From PALSA-505 sp036267135 (GTDB taxonomy: Bacteria > Actinomycetota > Actinomycetes > Streptosporangiales > Streptosporangiaceae), in NCBI GenBank assembly GCA_036267135.1, contig DATAWQ010000106.1:27932-91931 (forward strand): a stretch of 64,000 bases of DNA, given 5' to 3'. Under the pieces are notes generated by a model. That model ran no database searches. It worked only from the letters and a program-made list of their open reading frames with translations, and was not told the DNA's origin. Shown here piece by piece: positions 25,524-34,822 of this stretch; position 1 is the stretch's first letter, and each line of letters opens with the position of its first letter. The translations under genes and the position numbers were made by a program.

Positions 25524-27074
25524 GTGCGAGGGATGACGCTGCTGGGCAAGCTCAAGCCGTCGTCCACTCGCGTGCGGACGGGGGGCGGGCTGGCTCTGGC
25601 CGGGCTGGCCGCGACCACGATGCTGGTGCAGGGCGACCAGTCGGCGCTGGCCCAGGCCGTGCACGGACTTGAGCAGCAGTTCGGGCTTTCCGACCAGGTG
25701 GTCGGGCTGATCCCGCTGGTCATGGCCGCGGCGGGCGCGCTCGGCGCGATCCCGCTCGGCATGCTGGCCGACCGCCGTCGCCGCACCTGGGTGCTCGCCG
25801 GCGTGGCGCTGGTGTGGACGCTGGCCATGGGGGTCGGGGCGGGCGCGACCACGTTCGTGGTGCTGATCACGTCCCGGCTGGTCACCGGCGCCGCCGAGGG
25901 CACCCCGCCGGTGGCGATCAGCCTGCTGTCTGACTACTTCCCGGTCCGCCGCCGGTCCGAGGCGATGGGCGTGTACCAGGCCGGGGCGATCGTGGGTGCG
26001 TTCATCGGCCTGCTCGGCGGCGGCATCGCGGTCGACATCGGCGGCCCGGTCAACGGCTGGCGCTGGGCCTTTTACCTGTGGGTGCCGATCGGGGTACTGG
26101 TCGCCATCTGGTTCGTGTTCCTGCTGCGCGAGCCCATGCGCGGTCATCAGGACGCCGGTTTCGAGGCCGAGCTGGGGCAGGCCGCCCCGCTCGCTGAGGC
26201 AGCGGAAAAGAACGAGCCTGCCACGGCGATGGCCGCGCCCGACGTCGCCTGCCTGGCCACCGGCGGGATGCTCGCGCTGCCCGCCCCCAGGAAGGGACCG
26301 CCGCCGCCGGCCGGGCACATCGGCCAGCGCGAGGCGCTGCGGCACCTGATGCGGATTCCGTCCATGTGGTTCGGCACGCTGTCGCTCACCGTCTCCCAGT
26401 TGCTGCTGTACGGGCTGTCGTTCTGGGGGGTGACGTACTTCGAGCGGGTGCACCACCTCGGGCCCGCGCTGGCCGGGCTGCTGTCCACCGTGCTCGGCGC
26501 CGGGTCGGCGATCGGGATTCTGGCCGGGGGCTTCCTGTCCGACCGGCTGCTGCGGCGCGGGCACGTGAACGCCCGGGTCTACGTGGTCGCCTACGGGGCG
26601 ATCGCGGCCACGCTGGTGCTGGCTCCGGCCTTCGCCATCGGCAACCTGTGGCTCGGTGCGCCGCTGATCTTCATCGGCGGGATCATGCTCACGCTGCCGA
26701 TCGCCCCGGCCGAGGCGCTGTGCACCGACGTGGTCCCGCCCGAACTGCGCGGCCGCGGGGCCATGGTCAGGCAGGTGGTGCGCACCGGGTCCTACGCTGG
26801 GCCCTACCTCATCGGCGTGATCTCGGTGGCCATCACCTCGCATTCGGCCTCCAGTTCGGTCGGGCTGCACTGGGCCATCGTCGCGGTCTGCCCGCTATAC
26901 GCGCTCGGCGGCCTGATCATGCTGGCCGCGGTGCGGCACTACCCGCGCGACATCGCCTACGTGGTGGCGAATGCGCGGGCCAAGCTGAACGGCAAGCTCA
27001 ACCAAAATCCCGTGCCCGACCTTGAACCTGTGCCTGACTCCGGGCCCGATCCTGACGCGCCCACCCCGACCTGA
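25524..27074 (+). CDS. MFS transporter
   Basis: A 516-residue permease with twelve predicted membrane segments. The MFS loop is GMLADRRRRTWVLAG, and the second-half counterpart GGFLSDRLLRRGHVNARVY. The central loop (HQDAGFEAELGQAAPL... KGPPPPAGHIG) is long and acidic to proline-rich. It diverges from agmatinase, so an amine, guanidino compound or related acid is a plausible substrate. The last 77 bases overlap the convergent MMPL gene. Confidence 0.88.
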   Translation: MRGMTLLGKLKPSSTRVRTGGGLALAGLAATTMLVQGDQSALAQAVHGLEQQFGLSDQVVGLIPLVMAAAGALGAIPLGMLADRRRRTWVLAGVALVWTLAMGVGAGATTFVVLITSRLVTGAAEGTPPVAISLLSDYFPVRRRSEAMGVYQAGAIVGAFIGLLGGGIAVDIGGPVNGWRWAFYLWVPIGVLVAIWFVFLLREPMRGHQDAGFEAELGQAAPLAEAAEKNEPATAMAAPDVACLATGGMLALPAPRKGPPPPAGHIGQREALRHLMRIPSMWFGTLSLTVSQLLLYGLSFWGVTYFERVHHLGPALAGLLSTVLGAGSAIGILAGGFLSDRLLRRGHVNARVYVVAYGAIAATLVLAPAFAIGNLWLGAPLIFIGGIMLTLPIAPAEALCTDVVPPELRGRGAMVRQVVRTGSYAGPYLIGVISVAITSHSASSSVGLHWAIVAVCPLYALGGLIMLAAVRHYPRDIAYVVANARAKLNGKLNQNPVPDLEPVPDSGPDPDAPTPT

Positions 27075-29328
27075 GGCCGACGGCCTGGTCTCCCTGGCCG
27101 TCCGCGTGCGGGATGCAGGGCAGCAGCCTGGCCAGCGGCCGCGGCAGCCACCAGTTCGCGGCGCCGAGCAGTTCCATCACGGCGGGCACCAGCACCAGGC
27201 GCACCACGGTCGCGTCGACGAACACGGCCACCGCCAGGCCCAGGCCGATCTGCTTCACCGAGACGTCCGCGCCGAGCACGTTGGACAGGAAGACCACGAC
27301 CATGATCGCCGCGGCGGCGCTGATCACCCGGGCCGTGCTGGCCAGCCCGCGGGCCACCGAACGCGCGTTGTCGCCGCTGGCGTCGTAGAACTCGCGGATG
27401 CGCGACAGCAGGAACACCTCGTAGTCCATGGACAGCCCGAACAGGATGACGAACAGGAACATCGGCACCCAGGTGGTGACCGGCATCGTCTCGGGGAAGC
27501 CGAACAGACCGCGCAGCCACCCGTGCTGGGCCACCATGACCAGCACGCCGTAGGCGGCCGTGATCGACAGCAGGTTCATCACCGCCGCCTTGATCGCGAT
27601 CACCACCGACCGGAACACCACGAGCAGCAGCACCATGGCCAGCCCGACCACGATCGCGATCAGCCAGGGCAGCCGCTGGCCGATCTGGTTGGCGAAGGTC
27701 ACGTTGGCCGCGTTGGGGCCGGTGACGTAGGCGCGGATGCCGGTGCCGGCCACCGCGTGCGGGATGACCGTGCCGGACACCCGGTTGACCAGCGTGTTCG
27801 TCGCCGGGTTCTGCTCGCTGGTGGCCGGGTAGGCGATCAGCATCACTGCCTTTCCGTCCCGGCTCGACGCCGGCGCGGTCACCCGCGCCACCCCGGGCGT
27901 GCTCCGGACCGCGTCCGCCAGCCGGGCTACCCCACCAGCACCTTGCGCCCCGGGCAGCGTGGCCGCGATGATCAGCGGCGCGTCGAACCCGGGGCCGAAG
28001 CCGCGCGCCATGGCCGCGTAGCTGGCGTAACCCATGGTGGCGCGGCCCTGGGTGGACTCGTCCGGCATGTTCAGCTTCATGCCGAGCGCCGGGGCGGCGA
28101 GCACGGCGATGATCGCGGTGGCCGTCACGGCGGCGATCACCGGGTGGCGCTGCACGACCCCGGCCCAGCGCTCCGCGGCCGGGCCCTGTGGTGGCTGGCT
28201 CTTGCTCTTACGGCGGCGGAGCAGGCGGGTCAGCCGGGAAGGCTTGGCCAGCCGGGTTCCGGTGAAGCCGAGCAGCGCGGGCAGCAGAGTGAGCGACGCG
28301 AGCACGGTCATCGCGACCGTGGCCGCCGCGGCCACCGCGACCCCGTTCATCAGCGACTGGCGCAGCACGAACAGGCCGAACATCCCGATCACCACGATGG
28401 TGCCGGCGGTGAGCACGGACCGCCCGGCGGTGCGCATCGCCAGCACCGCCGCGTCCTGCGGGTCTGCTCCGCTTCGCAGCCCTTCACGGAAGCGGGTGAC
28501 GATGAACAGCGCGTAGTCCACGCCGACGCCGAGGCCGATCAGCGAGGCGATGATGGGGGAGAACGAGGGCGCCGGGAACACGTGGCCGAGCAGCGCGATC
28601 AGCGAAAGCCCGGCGCCGATGCCGAGCAGTGCCGTGGCCACCGGCAGCCCCATGGCCAGCAGCGAGCCGAACGCGATCAGCAGCACGATCGCGGCCGCGG
28701 TGACCCCGATGCCCTCGGTCGGGCCGCCGTACGGGGTCTCCGCCTGGTCGACCAGGTCGCCGCCCAGGCTGAACGTCACGCCGGCCCCGGAGGCGGCGCG
28801 CGCGTCGTTCATCAGCGACGTGACCTCGCCGCCCGGGATGCTGGCCGACGGCAGGTCGAACTGGACGGTGGCGAACGCCACGTGCCTGTCCGGCGAGACG
28901 TGCCCCGGTGTGGTGTACGGGTTGGCGACCGACGTGACGTGCGGCGCGTGCGCGAACGGCCGGAGCGCCGCCGTCACCCGAGCCTGCGTGGCCGGTGAGG
29001 TGATGCCGCCCGTGGACGTGATGGCCAGCGTGAGCGCGTCACCCGACTGGCGCGCGAAGTGCTGGTCGAGTATGGCCTGGCCCGGGTCGCTGCCGGTGAA
29101 GCTGTTGTCGGCGGCCGCGCCGAACTGGGTCCACAGCGCGATCAGGCTGGCCACTGCGGCCACCCAGACCAGCAGCGTGATGACCCGGTGCCGGTAGCAG
29201 GCCCGGCCAAGCCCCCCGATGAGGCCCACTCGCCCCACTCCGCTTGGCCGGCCCGCGCCCGCGCCGTCCGCGTTCGCCGGGCCGGCGCCCAGCCCGCCTG
29301 CGCGGCCCGTGTCGTGTCCGTGTGACAT
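26998..29328 (-). CDS. MMPL/RND family transporter
   Basis: A 776-residue membrane protein. After the first segment (VITLLVWVAAVASLIALW) comes a large outside domain, then five clustered segments with IGLGVGVDYALFIVTRFREGL. The same pattern repeats in the second half (FGLSMDYEVFLLSRIREFYD). These GxxxDY motifs supply the proton-relay Asp of MMPL exporters. ATG 29328 has GGGGAGAG upstream. Exports lipid or hydrophobic substrates, unidentified. Its 3' end overlaps the convergent MFS gene. Confidence 0.9.
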   Translation of the reverse strand: MSHGHDTGRAGGLGAGPANADGAGAGRPSGVGRVGLIGGLGRACYRHRVITLLVWVAAVASLIALWTQFGAAADNSFTGSDPGQAILDQHFARQSGDALTLAITSTGGITSPATQARVTAALRPFAHAPHVTSVANPYTTPGHVSPDRHVAFATVQFDLPSASIPGGEVTSLMNDARAASGAGVTFSLGGDLVDQAETPYGGPTEGIGVTAAAIVLLIAFGSLLAMGLPVATALLGIGAGLSLIALLGHVFPAPSFSPIIASLIGLGVGVDYALFIVTRFREGLRSGADPQDAAVLAMRTAGRSVLTAGTIVVIGMFGLFVLRQSLMNGVAVAAAATVAMTVLASLTLLPALLGFTGTRLAKPSRLTRLLRRRKSKSQPPQGPAAERWAGVVQRHPVIAAVTATAIIAVLAAPALGMKLNMPDESTQGRATMGYASYAAMARGFGPGFDAPLIIAATLPGAQGAGGVARLADAVRSTPGVARVTAPASSRDGKAVMLIAYPATSEQNPATNTLVNRVSGTVIPHAVAGTGIRAYVTGPNAANVTFANQIGQRLPWLIAIVVGLAMVLLLVVFRSVVIAIKAAVMNLLSITAAYGVLVMVAQHGWLRGLFGFPETMPVTTWVPMFLFVILFGLSMDYEVFLLSRIREFYDASGDNARSVARGLASTARVISAAAAIMVVVFLSNVLGADVSVKQIGLGLAVAVFVDATVVRLVLVPAVMELLGAANWWLPRPLARLLPCIPHADGQGDQAVGLRSGWARQDRARSQAQVQGRARDFG

Positions 29329-29471
29329 GAAGCTCTCCCCGATCGATGCGAAAAGTCATCTCCGATGCTCGTCGCTGGACCGGTTCGTGGCGTCCTACCA
29401 GTGGAGTCTCTTGGCCGTCGGCGGCGTACCACGGGCGTAGTACTCCCGCGGTGGCAGCGGGCACACACAAA

Positions 29472-29692
29472 CGTCCCGGGCCGGACCTCGGGTGCGGGTC
29501 CAGCCCGGGACGAAAAGGTGCCGCTGCCCCGGAGACAGGCACAGGGCAGCGGCGTTGACGGTTAACGCGCCTCTCACGAACCCGCTACGGACCCCTGGCT
29601 GGTCCGGATTCGCGGGTCCGAGAGGGCCGGATCGCGCTCCCCGCCAAGCTGACCAAGCACCGCTGCCCCGCGGGCAGATACCGGGGCAGCGG
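29472..29692. other. Cluster of GC-rich hairpins in a 672-bp intergenic region
   Basis: Three separate inverted repeats lie between the MMPL and DyP genes: 29472-29512 (CGTCCCGGGC with its complement, followed by AAAAGG), 29520-29553 (GCCGCTGCCC with its complement) and 29660-29692 (CCGCTGCCCCG with its complement). The last two share the same stem core. No gene is convincing in 29329-30000. Possible terminators, a leader RNA or a structured small RNA. Confidence 0.55.
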
Positions 29693-30000
29693 CGCTGGCC
29701 GACTAGAAATCCCCCCCACACCGACGTCGGTTTGCACCCCGGGACCGATGCCGGCTCCACTTTCCAGGCCGACGCTGGGCCGAACCTCCATGCGGCGGTG
29801 GGGTGCACCCACGCCGTCAGGCCCGAACCTGCGTCCATCTGGCTTTACCCTTAACAGGATCATACTTTACTACTACTTGAATCAACAAGCGACATTTCCC
29901 CCGCTGTTATGTGGCTGGTGCGGCCCACCCGCCCCTTCTCTCACCGGACTGATCCACTGTGCGAAACTGGGCCTTCACGCCGGCCAGGGGAGAGCGTGCG

Positions 30001-31077
30001 ATGACTGTGCCAGAGCAGCCGGAGGTTTCGGCCCCGCTGGGCCCGCCGGGCCTGCCCGCGGTCACGCCTCAGCCGGTGCTCACCCCGCTGACCACGGCCG
30101 CGATCTTCCTGGTCGTGACCATCGACCCCGGTGGCGAGTCCACCGTCCGTGACCTCATCGCGGACCTGTCCGGTCTGCGGCGGTCGGTCGGATTCCGGAT
30201 ACCCGAGGGCCGCCTGGCCTGCGTCACCGCGATCGGCTCGGCCGCCTGGGACCGCCTGTTCGACGGCCCGCGACCCGCCGAGCTGCACCCGTTCCGCGAG
30301 CTGACCGGGGCCAGGCACCGGGCCGTGTCCACGGCGGGCGACCTGCTGTTCCACGTGCGGGCCAACCGGATGGACCTGTGCTTCGAGTTCATCGCCCAGG
30401 TGATGTACCGGCTGGCGGGCTCGGTGACCGTCCAGGACGAGGTGCAGGGGTTCCGCTACTTCGACGAACGCGACCTCATCGGGTTCGTGGACGGCACGGA
30501 GAACCCGGACGGCGTGGCGGCCGCGGCCGCCGCCCTGGTCGGGCCCGAGGACCCGGACTTCGCCGGCGGCAGCTACGTCATGGTGCAGAAGTACGTGCAC
30601 GACATGAGCGACTGGAACGCGCTGACCGTCGAGGATCAGGAAAAGGTCATCGGCCGCAGCAAGCTGGCTGACATCGAGATGCCCGACGACGTCAAGCCGT
30701 CGAATTCGCACGTCGCGCTGAACACCATCACCGACCCGGACGGCACGCAGCGGCAGATCGTGCGCGCGAACATGCCGTTCGGCGCGCCCAGCCGGGGCGA
30801 GTTCGGCACCTTCTACATCGCGTACGCGGCCACCCCGTCCGTCCCCGAGCAGATGCTGACCAACATGTTCATCGGCAATCCGCCCGGGAACTACGACCGC
30901 ATCCTGGACTTCTCCACCGCCCTCACCGGCACCACGTTCTTCGCGCCGTGCGCCGACTTTCTCGACGACCCGCCCACCTCCCCTTCCCCCTTCACTGCCC
31001 AGCCCGCGAGCGGAACATCAGCCACCGGCGATGGTTCGCTGGGGATAGGCACGCTGAAAAGGAGCACCCAGCGATGA
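30001..31077 (+). CDS. DyP-type heme peroxidase, encapsulin cargo
   Basis: A 358-residue dye-decolorizing peroxidase. GFVDGTENPDG carries the distal catalytic Asp, and KPSNSHVAL the likely proximal heme His. The C terminus GDGSLGIGTLKRSTQR is an encapsulin cargo-loading peptide (DGSLGIGxLK) behind a flexible Pro/Ser/Thr linker. Its stop overlaps the encapsulin start (ATGA), so cargo and shell are translated together. It oxidises substrates with H2O2 inside the shell. ATG 30001 has GGGGAGAG about 8 bases upstream. Confidence 0.95.
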   Translation: MTVPEQPEVSAPLGPPGLPAVTPQPVLTPLTTAAIFLVVTIDPGGESTVRDLIADLSGLRRSVGFRIPEGRLACVTAIGSAAWDRLFDGPRPAELHPFRELTGARHRAVSTAGDLLFHVRANRMDLCFEFIAQVMYRLAGSVTVQDEVQGFRYFDERDLIGFVDGTENPDGVAAAAAALVGPEDPDFAGGSYVMVQKYVHDMSDWNALTVEDQEKVIGRSKLADIEMPDDVKPSNSHVALNTITDPDGTQRQIVRANMPFGAPSRGEFGTFYIAYAATPSVPEQMLTNMFIGNPPGNYDRILDFSTALTGTTFFAPCADFLDDPPTSPSPFTAQPASGTSATGDGSLGIGTLKRSTQR

Positions 31078-31877
31078 ATAACCTGCACCGCGAGCTTGCC
31101 CCGATCTCCGATGCGGCCTGGGCCGACATCGAGGAGGAGGCCAAGCGCACGTTCACGCTGAACCTGGCCGGCCGCCGGGTGGCGGACGTCCAGGGCCCAG
31201 CGGGCCCCACCCTGGCCGCGGTCGGCACCGGCCACCTGGCCGACATCGCCGCGCCCGATGACCGGGTGGTCGCCTGGGCCCGCCAGTCGCAGCCGGTCGT
31301 GGAGTTCCGGGCGCCGTTCACCCTGAACCGGCGCGATATCGACAGCGTCGAACGCGGCGCGCAGGACCCGGACTGGCAGCCGGTCAAGGACGCGGCGCGG
31401 AGCATCGCCTTCGCCGAGGACCACGCCGTCTTCGACGGGTACGCGGCCGGCGGCATCACCGGCGTCAGGGCGAGCTCGTCCAACCCCGAGTTCATCCTGC
31501 CCGCGGACGTGCGCGCTTACCCCGACACGGTGGCCAGCGCGCTGGCCACGCTGCGCCGGGTCAGCGTCGGCGGCCCCTATGCGCTGCTGCTCAGCGCCGA
31601 CGTCTACACGGCGGTGAGCGAGACCTCAGACCACGGCTACCCGGTGCGTGACCACCTGGTCCGGCTGGTGGATGACATCGTCTTCGGGCCGGCCATCGAC
31701 GGCGCGTTCCTGGTGTCCACCCGGGGCGGCGACTTCGAGATGTACCTCGGGCAGGACCTGTCGATCGGCTACCTGGGCCACGACGCCGACCAGGTGGAGC
31801 TGTACTTCACCGAGTCGTTCACGTTCGCCGTGCACACGGCCGAGGCCAGCGTCCAGTTCCGCCCCAACCCCGAGTGA
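31074..31877 (+). CDS. Family 1 encapsulin nanocompartment shell protein
   Basis: A 267-residue HK97-fold shell protein. It begins MNNLHRELAPISDAAWADIE, the conserved N-terminal helix that receives cargo peptides. FILPADVRAYPDTVASALATL and the C-terminal SFTFAVHTAEASVQF are also family marks. Length fits 60-mer (T=1) shells. Starts on the ATGA overlap with the DyP gene. The pair is a peroxide-handling nanocompartment, as known in several Actinobacteria. Confidence 0.95.
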   Translation: MNNLHRELAPISDAAWADIEEEAKRTFTLNLAGRRVADVQGPAGPTLAAVGTGHLADIAAPDDRVVAWARQSQPVVEFRAPFTLNRRDIDSVERGAQDPDWQPVKDAARSIAFAEDHAVFDGYAAGGITGVRASSSNPEFILPADVRAYPDTVASALATLRRVSVGGPYALLLSADVYTAVSETSDHGYPVRDHLVRLVDDIVFGPAIDGAFLVSTRGGDFEMYLGQDLSIGYLGHDADQVELYFTESFTFAVHTAEASVQFRPNPE

Positions 31878-31886
31878 CCACCTGTT

Positions 31887-32735
31887 CTACAGGTTCAGGG
31901 CCGCCGCCAGCCGGCGGTATCCGGGCACCGGGTCGACGTCGGGCTCGGTGAGCAACTGGACGGCCACGTGGTCCGCGCCCGCGTCCAGATGCGCGCTCAG
32001 CCGGGACGCCACCTGATCCGCGCTGCCGTGCGCGACCAGCGCATCGATCAGCGCGTCGCTTCCGCCGTCGGCCAGGTCGGCCTCGCCCCAGCCCAGCCGG
32101 CGCAGGTTGCCGGTGTAGTTGACCAGGCCGAGATAGGGGTTGCGCACCCGGGCCCGGCCGAGCGCCCTGGCCCGCTCGGTGTCGGTGTCCACGATGGCCT
32201 TGTGTTCGGGTGCGAGCAGTGGCCCCGGGCCCAGCAGATCCCGTGCCTGGCGGGTGTGCTCGGGCGGGACCAGGTAGGGGATGGCGCCGGCGGTGCGCTC
32301 GGCGGCCAGCCTGAGCACCTTGGGGCCCAGCGCGGCGAGCACCAGGCGGCCGGCCGGGACCCCGTCGTCGAGCAGGCTGCCGACATAGGCGGCCAGGGTG
32401 TCGTACGGCCGCGCGTACTGCTGGGTGGCCTCCCGGTGCCCGGCTCCCACGCCGAGCACGAACCGGCCTGGGTGGCGGTCTTCCAGCCGGGCGAACGAGC
32501 GCGCCACCGTGTGCGCGTCGTCCCTCCACATGTTGACGATGCTGGTGCCGACGGCCAGAGTGCTGGTCGCGCCCAGGAATTCTTCCGGTTGGGCCAGGTC
32601 ACCGTCTGGTGAGCCGCCGATCCAGAGCGCGCCGAACCCGAGCCGTTCGATCTCGGCGGCCAGCCCGGCTGTGAGCGTCGAGCTGCCTTGCCAGATTCCG
32701 AACCGTCCGAGCTGATCCCGCAGACTGCCTGGCAT
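31887..32735 (-). CDS. LLM class F420-dependent oxidoreductase
   Basis: A 282-residue luciferase-like (beta/alpha)8 protein. AAEIERLGFGALWIGGSPDG, LAVGTSIVNMW and RFVLGVGAGH are the usual family marks, and FGALWIG with the following bulge region fits F420-dependent TIGR03620-like members. ATG 32735 has GGGAG 5-6 bases upstream. Reaction unknown. It converges on encapsulin with a 9-base gap. Confidence 0.85.
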   Translation of the reverse strand: MPGSLRDQLGRFGIWQGSSTLTAGLAAEIERLGFGALWIGGSPDGDLAQPEEFLGATSTLAVGTSIVNMWRDDAHTVARSFARLEDRHPGRFVLGVGAGHREATQQYARPYDTLAAYVGSLLDDGVPAGRLVLAALGPKVLRLAAERTAGAIPYLVPPEHTRQARDLLGPGPLLAPEHKAIVDTDTERARALGRARVRNPYLGLVNYTGNLRRLGWGEADLADGGSDALIDALVAHGSADQVASRLSAHLDAGADHVAVQLLTEPDVDPVPGYRRLAAALNL

Positions 32736-32824
32736 ATCCGCTCCCTCTCGCCGTCCGGGGGTCGCAGGCCGTACCTCAGCCCGAACCCGACCCACCCAAT
32801 GCCGCAACCGCGGCGACGGGGCCG

Positions 32825-33163
32825 GTGTTCCGCGACCGGCCCGGTGTCCGCGACCAGTCCGGTACGGCTGTCACCGCCGCCGACCTCGGCGACCCCGGTC
32901 GGCTGCGGGACGCGGCGGTGCTCGTGCACGCCGGCTGGGCGGCGCACTGGGGCACCGACTCGCTCAACATCGACAACCCGGCCGACCCGGCCCGCCCTGC
33001 CCACCAGGGGCTACTCGGCGCGGGCATCCCCATCATCGAGCACCTGACCAACCTCGAATCGGTACCCGACACCGGCGCCAGGCTGATCGCGCTGCCCGCC
33101 CCGGTCCGGGGCATGGCTTCCTTCCCGGTCCGCGCGGTCGCCGTCACCGGCGACCACGCGTAG
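32825..33163 (+). pseudogene. Cyclase/arylformamidase-like remnant
   Basis: The frame has LRDAAVLVHAGWAAHWGT joined directly to DSLNIDNPADPARPAHQGLL and ending VRGMASFPVRAVAV. These are C-terminal motifs of the cyclase (kynurenine formamidase-like) family. The N-terminal half with the HxGTHxD zinc site is absent, and the stretch between HWGT and DSLNID is deleted. It is unlikely to be active. Confidence 0.65.
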
Positions 33164-33183
33164 CGGCCCAGCGGGCCGCTACG
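33159..33183. terminator. Hairpin terminator
   Basis: CGTAGCGGCCC, loop AGC, then GGGCCGCTACG: a perfect 11-bp stem. It overlaps the stop of the cyclase remnant and precedes the 3' end of the convergent lysyl-oxidase gene, so it may end both transcripts. Confidence 0.7.
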
Positions 33184-33207
33184 CCCTCGCTGGCCGGCGC
33201 CGACCGG

Positions 33208-34734
33208 TCAGGATTCCGGGTCGATGCCGTGCCAGGCCGGCACCTGTACGGTGCGGTGGCCCGGCGTGCCGCCAAGTATCACCTTGCGCAGCGAGACGTC
33301 GTTGGCGGTGGTCGTCTCGTGCAGCAGGCCCACCGGGTTGACGTCCAGTTCGATGTAGTACGTGCCGTTGGGCACGTTAGTGATGCTGAACGACTGCCCA
33401 GCTATGGTCTGGAAGTAGGTGTCGCCCCAGCCCACCGGCATCATCTCGCGCACCCACAGCGCCGTGGGCGTACCGCACTGGCCGACCAGCCCGAGCAGCG
33501 ATGGCTGCCACTGCGCGTTCGGTGCCAGCAGGTCCACCGGGTCGCTGGGCGCGATGCAAAACCCCACCTTGTGGCTGCGCACCGCCTGCTTCTTGGCCGA
33601 GTTCAGCAGCACGTACCTGGCGAACTGCTCGAAGTGCCAGTGGTGGTGACCGTTCTGGTTGTCGTACCGCATGATCCCGGCCCTGGTGCGGCCGATGACC
33701 CGGCCGTCGCGCCAGTAGTACTGGTAGGCCTTCATGATGGGCGAGCCGGGGGAGCGGAAGCCCTCCACGTCGAGCGGGCCGTTGCCACTAACCCACACGG
33801 TGGCCCCGAAGTTCAGCAGGTCCAGGCCGGAGTGGGTGGCCGTGGTGCTGATCCCCCAGGACGGCAACGGCACCACGTCGGGCAGGATCGAGGCCGGCGG
33901 ATGGGCCAGGTACGGCACCCGGGCCGGCGACCGCGGGGCCGGTACATCCTTACCGCCCCCGCGGCTGCCCCCGGGTCCGGTGGACACCGCGCCCTTGACC
34001 ACCGTGACCGCCACGGTCGCGGCGGCCGCACCGCTCGCGATGTGCAGCGCCCGCACGTAGGCCGGGGCGACGCTCTCGGTCACCTGGTACTTGCCGGGGT
34101 TCAGGTGCATGAAGGGCCCGGGACCGAGCGGAGACGGCGGGTAGTCTTCGGCGGGGTCGGCCGCCCAGCCCTTGGCGATCCCCCACACCAGCGACAGCGG
34201 GAACGGGTCCAGGCCACACGCCTGCGGGTAGGGCTCGCTGGCCGGGCCGGCCGAGCTGGCCCGCTCGGGGTCGTACGTATTGGGGCAGAACGTGAGCCAG
34301 GGCGAGGCGACCACCGAGCCGCTGGCGTTGCGCACCGTCAGGCGGACGAAGTGCTTGAGGCCGTCCCAGCCGTCCAGCATCGAGGCGGGCAGCGGCCTGC
34401 GCCGCACCGAGCCCCACGGTGTCTGGATGATCTGTGTGAGCGTGACCGGCTTGGTGTAGGCGGCCCGCTGCACGTCGAACTGCAGCGCCGAGCCGAGCGA
34501 CTCCACCCAGACGCCGGGATCCATCTGCACGAACCCGTGCGAGCTGCCGATCGTGACGTTGCGCTGGGCGGCCTCGAGCCGCACCACCGGGCCCATAGCG
34601 GCCGTCCTGCCGCTGGCCGCGCCCGCCGGCGAGACCGGGGCCGCCGCCAGTGTGACCGGGACCAGCGCGGTCGCGGCCAGGGCGGCCACCGCCGCCAGTA
34701 CTGGCCGCTGCTGGGACCGTAGGGCAAACCGCAT
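33208..34734 (-). CDS. Secreted lysyl-oxidase-like copper protein
   Basis: A 508-residue protein starting at ATG 34734 (AGGAGG 4 bases upstream) with a signal peptide (VLAAVAALAATALVPVTLA, ending AGAAS). After residue about 270 it shows the bacterial lysyl oxidase core: NGHHHWHFEQFARYVL holds the His copper site, and VNPVGLLHETTTANDVS the family's closing motif. The first 250 residues are a beta-rich region of unknown role. It may oxidise lysines of surface proteins. It lies downstream of an ECF sigma factor and its membrane partner. Confidence 0.82.
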   Translation of the reverse strand: MRFALRSQQRPVLAAVAALAATALVPVTLAAAPVSPAGAASGRTAAMGPVVRLEAAQRNVTIGSSHGFVQMDPGVWVESLGSALQFDVQRAAYTKPVTLTQIIQTPWGSVRRRPLPASMLDGWDGLKHFVRLTVRNASGSVVASPWLTFCPNTYDPERASSAGPASEPYPQACGLDPFPLSLVWGIAKGWAADPAEDYPPSPLGPGPFMHLNPGKYQVTESVAPAYVRALHIASGAAAATVAVTVVKGAVSTGPGGSRGGGKDVPAPRSPARVPYLAHPPASILPDVVPLPSWGISTTATHSGLDLLNFGATVWVSGNGPLDVEGFRSPGSPIMKAYQYYWRDGRVIGRTRAGIMRYDNQNGHHHWHFEQFARYVLLNSAKKQAVRSHKVGFCIAPSDPVDLLAPNAQWQPSLLGLVGQCGTPTALWVREMMPVGWGDTYFQTIAGQSFSITNVPNGTYYIELDVNPVGLLHETTTANDVSLRKVILGGTPGHRTVQVPAWHGIDPES

Positions 34735-34822
34735 GATTCCTCCTGAGGTGCGGGTATCCGGGCAGGGGGCAGGGCGTGCGCGACCCACCGGGCAGGCGCG
34801 GAAAGAGGGAAGTGGCTGGCTG

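Noticed and set aside
29395..29838. 148-codon minus-strand open frame in the hairpin region
   Set aside because: Built over inverted repeats, no ribosome site, odd composition; better read as non-coding.
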